Below are positions 1-5,142 of a stretch of 8,433 nucleotides of DNA, in pieces (position 1 is the stretch's first letter; each line of letters begins with the position of its first letter). Origin of the DNA: a bacterium (GTDB taxonomy: Bacteria; Chloroflexota; Chloroflexia; Thermomicrobiales; UBA6265); the NCBI GenBank assembly GCA_029977305.1, contig JAPOLF010000087.1, positions 1-8,433 on the forward strand. Direction: 5' to 3'. A program made the position numbers and the translations under genes. The notes below the pieces were generated by a model. It was not told the DNA's origin. It saw nothing but the letters and a program-made list of their open reading frames with translations, and made no database searches.

Positions 1-177
1 ACCCTCCCGCCGTCCGTGCTCGAGCAGGCCCAAACGCGGTCGGCTGCGATCGGCGCGACCGTGACGGCGATCGGCGAGATTCATTCCGCGGTCACAACCC
101 CGGAAGTCATGCTTCTCGACCGCAATGGCAAGACCATGCCATTCCCCGGTTCCGCCTTCGACCACTTCCGTTCCTGA
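1..177 (+). CDS. thiL: Thiamine-monophosphate kinase, C-terminal end (partial)
   Basis: Only the last 58 codons are present; the frame is open from base 1 and stops at TGA 175-177. The visible peptide has the pattern expected of the C-terminal end of ThiL: a strand reading VTAIGEI, a variable stretch, then LLDRNGKTMPFPG and the closing AFDHF. Known ThiL proteins commonly end in an IG-x-V/I strand followed by a G-Y/F-DHF signature. ThiL phosphorylates thiamine monophosphate to thiamine diphosphate with ATP in the cytoplasm, the last step of thiamine synthesis. The nucleotide- and Mg-binding N-terminal half lies outside the window, so activity cannot be judged. It converges on the phosphatase gene with a 12-bp gap. 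The assignment rests on a short stretch and is fairly, not fully, secure. Confidence 0.75.
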   Translation, partial: TLPPSVLEQAQTRSAAIGATVTAIGEIHSAVTTPEVMLLDRNGKTMPFPGSAFDHFRS

Positions 178-189
178 GGGCTGCGAGCG

Positions 190-1416
190 TTACCCGCGGG
201 CACCGACTTCGATGCCGGCCGCCTCGAGCACCATCGGGAACAGATCGGTGTTCTCGAATGTCCCGCTGATGGTCTCCGCACCGGGACCCATCGCCGTGAC
301 TGGAACGGCCGCCGCGGTGTGGCCGGTGGTCGCCCACCCCACCACAAACCCGTACGGCTCATCAGCCACCGGGAATGGCCCGTCCTCATGCGCTAGCATC
401 GTGTCCAGCAGCCCGCCACCCGGCTCATACGGGTACGGCGTGTCGCCCGAACCTGCGATTGCCAGCCCACCGGTCTCATGATCCGCCGTGACGATCACCA
501 ACGTGTCATCACGCCCCGCGGCGAATGCCGTCGCCACCTGCACCGCGCGGTCCAACTCCAGCACGCCCTTCAGCGTGAGCGGTGCATTGTTTCGATGGGC
601 CATCCGGTCGATCGCCGATTCCTCCACCATCAGGAAGAACCCGTCAGCCGACCGCTCCAGCAACTGAATCGCCGACGCCGTCATCTCCGCCAGTGAGACT
701 GCCGGATCGTAGAGATCTCCCTTGCCCTCTTCGGATTGCACGAAGAGCTCTTGCCCGGCAAAGAGCCCCAACACACGCCGGACATCCGCCGACCCCGCAA
801 CGCCAGCGAGGTCTCGTGGCGACGTCACCAACTGATAACCGCGATCCTGCGCATCTTCCGCCAACCGTCCGGCTGTGCCCCGACTCATCGCCCGCAGCGG
901 CTCCGGATCGCTGAAGGGATTCGCCTCCCCCAGCGGATACCAGTACGCGCCGCCTCCCCCTAGCAGCACATCGACCCGCGTTTCGTGGATGAACTGCCGC
1001 GCGATCTCGCTTTGATCCGATCGATGCGGCACGTGCGCCCCGAATGCCGCCGGCGTCGCATCCGTCAGCTGGCAGGTCGTGACCAATCCGGTGGCCCGTC
1101 CCGCCTGCTGCATCAGCTCGAGCATGGTTGGTTGCGGCCGCCCATCGGCGTTCATCGAGACCGCACCGTTGATCGTCTTCGACCCCGTCGCGATCGCCGT
1201 CGCTGCCGCGGCGGAATCGGTCACGAACGTCTCATGATCAACGGAGAGCGTGTTCATCTGCCCGAGGTGGGGGAGTCGGTCCATCGCCAACCGCCCAGAC
1301 CGACCCGCGGTCAGCAACTGCCCGGCGAACCGGTGTGCTGCCCCCATCCCGTCGCCGATCAGGAGGATCACGTTCTTGGCCCGTCCACCGGGTGTGCGAG
1401 ATGCACCGGAAATCAT
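190..1416 (-). CDS. phoA: Alkaline phosphatase, PhoA family (no visible signal peptide)
   Basis: A 408-residue phosphomonoesterase of the alkaline phosphatase superfamily. The catalytic set lines up with E. coli PhoA: Asp22 in the IGDGMG strand, the nucleophile Ser68 in VTDSAAAATA, Asp119 and Thr121 in TDATPAA, Arg132 in the phosphate-binding position, Glu265/Asp270/His274 in MVEESAIDRMAH, Asp312-His313 in TADHETGG and His366 in TTGHTA. All metal ligands seem intact, so it should be an active two-zinc, one-magnesium enzyme releasing phosphate from esters. It is shorter than E. coli PhoA (471 aa). ATG 1416 is the only start available, because an in-frame TGA lies at 1440-1438, and the predicted N-terminus (MISGASRTPGG) carries no signal peptide, which is odd for a normally exported enzyme. 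No Shine-Dalgarno precedes the ATG; instead a short upstream ORF ends on it. An N-terminal frameshift or cytoplasmic location are the alternatives. Confidence 0.93.
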   Translation of the reverse strand: MISGASRTPGGRAKNVILLIGDGMGAAHRFAGQLLTAGRSGRLAMDRLPHLGQMNTLSVDHETFVTDSAAAATAIATGSKTINGAVSMNADGRPQPTMLELMQQAGRATGLVTTCQLTDATPAAFGAHVPHRSDQSEIARQFIHETRVDVLLGGGGAYWYPLGEANPFSDPEPLRAMSRGTAGRLAEDAQDRGYQLVTSPRDLAGVAGSADVRRVLGLFAGQELFVQSEEGKGDLYDPAVSLAEMTASAIQLLERSADGFFLMVEESAIDRMAHRNNAPLTLKGVLELDRAVQVATAFAAGRDDTLVIVTADHETGGLAIAGSGDTPYPYEPGGGLLDTMLAHEDGPFPVADEPYGFVVGWATTGHTAAAVPVTAMGPGAETISGTFENTDLFPMVLEAAGIEVGARG

Positions 1417-1478
1417 CGTGCGGTTGCCATGCCTGTTTCATGCGGCGTCAGCGGCCGCCACGCATTTGGCTGACTCAT
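1413..1478 (-). CDS. Putative 21-codon upstream ORF overlapping the phosphatase start
   Basis: Reading the minus strand, an ATG at 1478-1476 opens a 21-residue frame (starting MSQPNAWRPL, ending GMATAR) whose TGA (1415-1413) overlaps the phosphatase ATG (1416-1414) as ATGA. A GAAG sits five bases before this ATG, whereas the phosphatase itself has no recognisable ribosome binding site. That arrangement is typical of translational coupling by termination and reinitiation. The peptide has no recognisable domain or signal sequence, and a frame this short can arise by chance, so its coding status is uncertain. Confidence 0.35.
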   Translation of the reverse strand: MSQPNAWRPLTPHETGMATAR

Positions 1479-1542
1479 GTGCACTTCAGAATGCCACGCG
1501 GGGGTTGCTTCCTGCACACACGCCCCAACCCTTCTGTGCACA

Positions 1543-1548
1543 ATTCTA
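1543..1548 (-). promoter_or_regulatory. Candidate -10 box for the phosphatase transcript
   Basis: The minus strand reads TAGAAT here, matching five of six bases of TATAAT. It lies about 65 bases before the upstream ORF's ATG. No good -35 box is seen at the usual distance; that position falls inside the palindrome at 1562-1592. This would fit activator-dependent or repressor-controlled transcription, but it is only a sequence match. Confidence 0.35.
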
Positions 1549-1561
1549 GGGGCAATCCGCA

Positions 1562-1592
1562 GTCATATCCGACTTGACAGGTCAGATATGAC
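1562..1592. promoter_or_regulatory. 31-bp near-perfect palindrome, probable operator in the divergent spacer
   Basis: The outer arms GTCATATC and GATATGAC are perfect 8-bp inverted copies, and the inner part GAC-TTGACA-GGTC continues the symmetry around base 1577, giving 13 of 15 complementary pairs. The palindrome contains a consensus TTGACA (1574-1579) and also covers the expected -35 zone of the minus-strand phosphatase promoter. Its place before an iron-type binding protein suggests the site of a dimeric metal- or nutrient-sensing repressor. It does not match the Fur or DtxR/IdeR consensus boxes I know, so the regulator is not named. Confidence 0.6.
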
Positions 1593-1602
1593 GAAGCAAA
1601 CT
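1574..1602 (+). promoter_or_regulatory. Candidate promoter for the iron-type binding protein gene
   Basis: A perfect TTGACA -35 (1574-1579) is followed after 17 bases by CAAACT (1597-1602), a poor -10 with three of six consensus bases. The -35 is buried in the 31-bp palindrome, so a bound protein would block it. The -10 assignment is weak. Confidence 0.35.
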
Positions 1603-1653
1603 CCGACCGGTTTGATCGGATATTGATTCGCTTTCCGATGGTGAGGAGAGACC

Positions 1654-2781
1654 GTGTCCAGCGCACTGATCCATCTCAATGCCCTCCCTTCCGCCCTGTC
1701 GAGCCGTGCGCCGCGCCGCGCGGTGCTGATCAGCGCCCTCGCTGCCGGCTGCTGCGCCATCGCGGCACCCGTCGCGGCTCAGGACGCCACGCCGGAGGCC
1801 AGCGCCGTCCCTGAGGCCAAGGTCCCCGTCGGCACACCCGCTCCGCGCCGCGGCCAGGTCACCATCTACTCCGGCCGCAGCGAGAACCTCGTCGGCCCGT
1901 GGTTCGTGCTCTTCGATCATGAGTCCGGAATCACCACCGAAGTCCGCTACGCCGGCACGGCCGAACTTGCTGCCACCCTCCTCGAAGAGGGCGAAAACTC
2001 CCCAGCGAGCGCGTTCTTCGCGCAAGACGCTGGAGCCTTGGGCCTTCTCGCCCAGGAAGGACTCTTCCAACCGTTGCCCCAAGAGATCCTTGACCGCGTC
2101 CCGGAGCGCTTCCGCGCCGCCGACGGCACTTGGGTCGGCGTCACCGGCCGCGCCCGCGTTCTCGTCTACAACACAGAGCTCCTCAGCGAAGACCAGCTCC
2201 CGATGTCCGTCCTCGATCTCACCGATCCCGCGTGGCAGGGCAAAGTCGGCTGGGCACCGGAGAACGCCTCCTTCCAGTCCTTCGTCACCGGGATGCGCCT
2301 GCTCATCGGCGATGACGCCACCTGCCAATGGCTCGAAGCGATGATTGCCAACGACACCGTCAACTTCGGCGACAGCAACGCTGCCATCGTCCAAGCGGTC
2401 GCAAATGGTGAGGTTGCCGTCGGGTTGGTCAACCACTACTACCTCGTCGCCGCGCAACGCGAGGCCGGTGGCAAACTCCCCATCGCCAACCACCACTTCG
2501 CCCCAGAGGACCCAGGCTCGCTCATCAATGTCGCCGGCATCGGCGTCCTCGCCAACGCGCCGGATCCGGATGCAGCGCTCGAGGTCGTCGAGGCCCTGCT
2601 CGATGACGAGTCACAGGAGTACTTCGTGGAGCAAACCGGGGAGTACGCGGTGGTCGAGGGCATCGAAGCGCCGCATGACCTCAAGCCAATCGAGGAAACC
2701 GCCAGTCCCGCCGTCGATCTCGCCGGCCTCTCCGACCTCAACGCCACCCTTGAGATGCTCGCCGAGGTCGGCCTCCTGTAG
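1654..2781 (+). CDS. Iron(III)-type ABC transporter substrate-binding protein
   Basis: A 375-residue exported solute-binding protein of the ferric-ion (FbpA/FutA-like) type. The start is GTG 1654, preceded by GGTGAGGAGAG. Residues 18-42 form a signal sequence: an Arg pair, a hydrophobic run and a VAA cleavage site before QDATPEAS. Cys33-Cys34 sit in a weak lipobox-like LAAGC, so lipidation is possible. A linker rich in Ala, Pro and Val follows. The domain begins near residue 67 with VTIYSGRSENLVGP, then AGTAELAATLLEEG, FFAQDAGALG, GVTGRARVLVYNT, VLDLTDPAWQGKVGW, and VGLVNHYYL with Tyr262-Tyr263, the tyrosine pair that binds Fe(III) in this family. It should capture iron outside the membrane and pass it to a permease, but no fbpB- or fbpC-like gene adjoins it, since the next gene is an acetyltransferase. 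Iron is the best guess; related proteins can bind other ligands. Confidence 0.9.
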   Translation: MSSALIHLNALPSALSSRAPRRAVLISALAAGCCAIAAPVAAQDATPEASAVPEAKVPVGTPAPRRGQVTIYSGRSENLVGPWFVLFDHESGITTEVRYAGTAELAATLLEEGENSPASAFFAQDAGALGLLAQEGLFQPLPQEILDRVPERFRAADGTWVGVTGRARVLVYNTELLSEDQLPMSVLDLTDPAWQGKVGWAPENASFQSFVTGMRLLIGDDATCQWLEAMIANDTVNFGDSNAAIVQAVANGEVAVGLVNHYYLVAAQREAGGKLPIANHHFAPEDPGSLINVAGIGVLANAPDPDAALEVVEALLDDESQEYFVEQTGEYAVVEGIEAPHDLKPIEETASPAVDLAGLSDLNATLEMLAEVGLL

Positions 2782-2786
2782 TCGCC

Positions 2787-2792
2787 TATACT
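2787..2792 (+). promoter_or_regulatory. -10 box TATACT of a leaderless promoter
   Basis: TATACT matches five of six bases of TATAAT. It lies inside the 18-bp gap between two genes and ends seven bases before ATG 2800, where transcription would be expected to begin. There is no Shine-Dalgarno before that ATG. This is the standard geometry of a leaderless mRNA. No clear -35 is seen in the end of the upstream gene. Confidence 0.6.
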
Positions 2793-2799
2793 CCGTTCC

Positions 2800-3633
2800 A
2801 TGTTGCGACGCTTCTTCCGCCGTCCCGAACCGGAGCCATCGCCCAACGCTCCGGACGACCGCGTCCGCCCAGCGATCCTCGTGCGCGAGGGCGAGGTGGC
2901 AGACCTCCGTACCCACACTCCCGCGAATCTCGCCGCGTTCCAGCGCTGGTACGCCGACCGCGAGATCGCGGAGCTCCTCCGCCACGATCTCGAACCCCTC
3001 AACGCCGTCCAGTCGCGCGGGTACTTCGAGACGTTCATCCTCCCGCTCTCGAATCGCGGCGTCTGCTACGCCATTCACGATCACGAAACGGGTGAACTCG
3101 TCGGCACCACCGCCATCACCGACATCACCACCACCAAAGACGGTTCTATCTCCGGACTCTTTCGCATCGTCATCGGCGAGAAGGATCTGTGGGGGAGGGG
3201 ACTCGGCACCGACGCGACCAAGCTCGTGCTGCAGGAGGCCTTCGATGATCACGATCTCGACGAGGTCCGGCTCGAAGTCTTCCGCCACAACCCCCGTGCC
3301 ATCGCCGCCTATCGTCGCGTCGGATTCCGTGTCACCGGCGAACACGTCGAGTGGATCTCCCGACGCCGGGTGGAGCTTCATGTCCTCGAGATGACCATCT
3401 CAGCAGACGAGTTTTGGGAGAGGTACCCCGACACCGAACCCGACTGGGATGACGACTCGGATGATGTCGACGGCGAGACCGCAGAAGCCGAAGACACCTA
3501 CGGACCCGAGACCGCCGACACGGCGGATGAGAACACCCGAGACGATGACCTTACCGCTGAGGGCGACGTCCCTGCTGTCGAAGCGGAGAACGATTCGCTG
3601 CCTGAACAGGCTCACGTACCACCCAAGGACTGA
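2800..3633 (+). CDS. GNAT-family N-acetyltransferase (RimJ/RimL-like) with acidic C-terminal tail
   Basis: A 277-residue protein. Residues about 26-200 form a GNAT domain of the RimJ/RimL type: a REGEVADL strand, FQRWYADREIAELL, the strand GELVGTTAIT, and the acetyl-CoA loop WGRGLGTDATKLVLQEAF (R-G-x-G-x at 133-137), then LDEVRLEVFRHNPRAIAAYRRVGFR, the usual helix and strand near the end of the fold. It should transfer an acetyl group from acetyl-CoA to an amine; relatives act on ribosomal protein N-termini, antibiotics or small amines, and the substrate here is unknown. After residue 210 comes a 67-residue low-complexity tail with about 27 Asp/Glu and only one Arg and one Lys. This is not part of the fold and is probably disordered. 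The start fits a leaderless transcript from TATACT seven bases upstream. Confidence 0.88.
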   Translation: MLRRFFRRPEPEPSPNAPDDRVRPAILVREGEVADLRTHTPANLAAFQRWYADREIAELLRHDLEPLNAVQSRGYFETFILPLSNRGVCYAIHDHETGELVGTTAITDITTTKDGSISGLFRIVIGEKDLWGRGLGTDATKLVLQEAFDDHDLDEVRLEVFRHNPRAIAAYRRVGFRVTGEHVEWISRRRVELHVLEMTISADEFWERYPDTEPDWDDDSDDVDGETAEAEDTYGPETADTADENTRDDDLTAEGDVPAVEAENDSLPEQAHVPPKD

Positions 3634-3638
3634 TTGGC

Positions 3639-3656
3639 CGGGACAAAGGTCCGTTT
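3639..3656 (+). terminator. Weak possible terminator after the acetyltransferase
   Basis: A short stem GGAC-AAAG-GTCC, with one more C-G pair across a bulge, is followed by GTTT just after the stop codon. The stem and T-run are both short, so termination here is doubtful. Confidence 0.2.
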
Positions 3657-3660
3657 CGCG

Positions 3661-3690
3661 TTGACAGAGGTGTTCGTGCACCTCTACACT
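3661..3690 (+). promoter_or_regulatory. Strong sigma-70-type promoter with an internal inverted repeat
   Basis: A perfect TTGACA (3661-3666) and TACACT (3685-3690) are separated by 18 bases, making this the best promoter match in the window. The spacer is filled by an inverted repeat, AGAGGTG-TTCGTG-CACCTCT (3666-3685), which touches both boxes. A dimeric repressor bound there would block RNA polymerase directly. It drives the 41-codon membrane protein gene. Confidence 0.7.
3666..3685. promoter_or_regulatory. Inverted repeat between -35 and -10, probable operator
   Basis: Two perfect 7-bp arms (AGAGGTG and CACCTCT) flank a six-base centre. The 20-bp element spans exactly the promoter spacer. 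Its size and place suggest a repressor site; the cognate regulator is not identifiable. A hairpin in RNA is unlikely because the element lies upstream of the expected transcription start. Confidence 0.5.
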
Positions 3691-3713
3691 GCGCGCGGGA
3701 TGGGTAAGTGCTG

Positions 3714-3767
3714 ATGCAGGCGGTGAGTGCGCCATCATCCGCACCCAATGGAAGGGATTCCTCGTGA
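3714..3767 (+). CDS. Possible 17-codon leader ORF
   Basis: ATG 3714 opens a 17-residue frame (MQAVSAPSSAPNGRDSS) whose TGA (3765-3767) overlaps the GTG start (3764-3766) of the small membrane protein. Its own ATG overlaps the TGA of a four-codon frame (3700-3714, MGKC) that begins about nine bases after the -10 box. The chain of stop-start overlaps is suggestive, but both frames are tiny and the downstream gene already has a good ribosome binding site. Chance is a fair explanation. Confidence 0.2.
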   Translation: MQAVSAPSSAPNGRDSS

Positions 3768-3889
3768 CAGAGAATGAGCGTCGGGCCAGCGACACGCTTC
3801 GCCCCGCCGACCTTGCAGTTCGTGCCGCCTCGGTGGTTGCACTCTTTGCGATCATGCTCTTCGTGGTCCTCGCGATCAATCCGCTCTAA
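3764..3889 (+). CDS. Small single-helix membrane protein (41 aa), function unknown
   Basis: GTG 3764 is preceded by GAAGGG with a seven-base spacer, an excellent ribosome binding site, and the frame stops at TAA 3887-3889. The peptide has a charged, hydrophilic N-terminus of about 20 residues (starting MTENERRASDTLRPADL) and then one hydrophobic helix (about residues 21-38, AASVVALFAIMLFVVLAI), ending NPL. With the Arg-rich side first, the N-terminus probably faces the cytoplasm. The gene stands alone, with a consensus-like promoter and operator upstream and a probable intrinsic terminator just downstream, which argues strongly that it is real and separately regulated. I do not recognise the family; small proteins of this shape often modulate a larger membrane complex, but no partner is visible here. 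Confidence 0.7.
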   Translation: MTENERRASDTLRPADLAVRAASVVALFAIMLFVVLAINPL

Positions 3890-3914
3890 GCACCAACAAT
3901 CACAGAGTTCGTGC

Positions 3915-3941
3915 GAACCCGGGCCTCGGTCCGGGTTTGTT
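3915..3941 (+). terminator. Probable intrinsic terminator after the small membrane protein gene
   Basis: AACCCGG (3916-3922) pairs perfectly with CCGGGTT (3931-3937) around a short loop, and the strand continues TTGTTGT. The stem is GC-rich and the tail T-rich though broken by G. It lies 26 bases after the stop codon and separates this gene from the DUF4397 gene. Confidence 0.65.
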
Positions 3942-4020
3942 GTGCCTGGTGGGGCGACAACCCGCAGATCGTGGAAACTATCCCCACAACATTCACGAGA
4001 CCCGCACCACAGGTGACCGC

Positions 4021-5142
4021 ATGACACTCATTCCTGGACGCATCCTGATGACCGCCGCGATCGCGTCGCTGGCTCTTGTGCTTTCCGCGATCCCGATCTT
4101 CACCGGCGGCACGCCCGCAGCCGAAGAGTCCTTCGTCCGCTTGGTGCATGGCGTCTCCGATGCCGGGCCTGTCGACATCTACGTGGATGGCCGACTCGCC
4201 GTCATCGGCGCGCCCTTCGCCTCTGTCACTGACCCATTGCCAATCACCGACGGCGATCACCAGATCATCGTCGTCCCCACCGGCGCCTCTACGGACATCG
4301 CTCTCGTGAACTCCGTCGTCTCCATCCCGGTTGGCGTCACCGAGGAGATCGCCATCGTTGGAGGAGGTGGAGTCGTCACCGCGGTCATGTTCCCGGTGAA
4401 CAGCGAAAACCTCGATGAAGACCGCGCCCGCATCCGCATCATCCACACCAGCCCAGACATCGGCCCACTCGATCCCGCGGTCGCCGGCGGCGACGCCATC
4501 TTCCCGACGGTCGACTACCTCTACTCAACCGACTACGCCGAGGTCCCCGCCGGCATCTACCCGATGGAGCTCCGCTACGCCGGCACCACCACCCCCGCCG
4601 CCGTTCTCCCGGAACTCCTGCTCGCTCCCGGCACGGTCAATGACATCTACGTGATCGGTCAGGGATGGGACGGCACGCTGCAGACCCTTCAAGTGCAGAC
4701 GGATGTCACCGTCTTGCCGCGCACCGGACGCGTCGCGGCCATCCGCAGCGGCACGTGTGGCAGTCCCGGCGATCGCCTTGCAGATGAATGGGTCGTCCTT
4801 GATGCACGTGGTGAACGCCTCGGCGGGGGTGGAGACGACACCGCCAGCAGCATGCACCAAGTTCCGCTCACCCTCGAGACGCTGATTGGCCAACCGACCA
4901 TCCTCACCGTGCGCACCACATCCGGCTCCGGTGACAATCTCTGCGCTCCGATCTCCGGTCAGTACACCGATGACGGCGCCCTCATCCTCGCCCTGCGCGA
5001 TGGAGGCATGGGGCCCCTCGTGGGCATCGCGACGATCTCCGTGGGCGTCGAAGACCCGGAATCCGTCGACGTCGCGGTCTATGTCATCGGCAAGTCGGGC
5101 GAGGTGCCGCAGTTGGAACCAACGGCCATTCCCGGCAGCTAG
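4021..5142 (+). CDS. Secreted protein with two DUF4397 domains and an unassigned C-terminal module
   Basis: A 373-residue exported protein. ATG 4021 follows AGGTGA with a four-base gap; the longer frame upstream has no such support. Residues 1-34 are a signal sequence with a hydrophobic core (AAIASLALVLSAIPIF) and TPAA before the mature start. DUF4397-type repeats begin at about residue 38 (FVRLVHGVSDAGPVDIYVDG) and 137 (RIRIIHTSPD, ending NDIYVIGQG). These are beta-sandwich units found in surface and secreted proteins; their role is poorly defined. From about residue 237 comes a different module (RVAAIRSGTCGS to VYVIGKSG) with the only two cysteines of the protein, Cys246 and Cys308, likely to form a disulfide outside the cell. 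No catalytic motif is seen, so a binding or structural surface role is likely. Its stop codon shares CTAG with the opposing gene. Confidence 0.85.
   Translation: MTLIPGRILMTAAIASLALVLSAIPIFTGGTPAAEESFVRLVHGVSDAGPVDIYVDGRLAVIGAPFASVTDPLPITDGDHQIIVVPTGASTDIALVNSVVSIPVGVTEEIAIVGGGGVVTAVMFPVNSENLDEDRARIRIIHTSPDIGPLDPAVAGGDAIFPTVDYLYSTDYAEVPAGIYPMELRYAGTTTPAAVLPELLLAPGTVNDIYVIGQGWDGTLQTLQVQTDVTVLPRTGRVAAIRSGTCGSPGDRLADEWVVLDARGERLGGGGDDTASSMHQVPLTLETLIGQPTILTVRTTSGSGDNLCAPISGQYTDDGALILALRDGGMGPLVGIATISVGVEDPESVDVAVYVIGKSGEVPQLEPTAIPGS

Noticed and set aside
1417..1653. Riboswitch or structured RNA in the divergent spacer
   Set aside because: I saw no known aptamer pattern; the notable symmetry is a long palindrome overlapping promoter elements, which is better read as a DNA operator.
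1582..2496. Minus-strand 304-codon frame antisense to the binding-protein gene
   Set aside because: No domain or SD; the opposite strand encodes a recognisable Fe-type binding protein.
2345..3394. Plus-strand 349-codon frame across the binding protein and acetyltransferase genes
   Set aside because: It is a Ser/Pro/Thr/Arg low-complexity frame-shifted shadow bridging two well-supported genes.
3937..4020. 28-residue N-terminal extension of the DUF4397 protein from a TTG-type start
   Set aside because: It overlaps the terminator stem region and lacks an SD; ATG 4021 has AGGTGA and begins a proper signal peptide.
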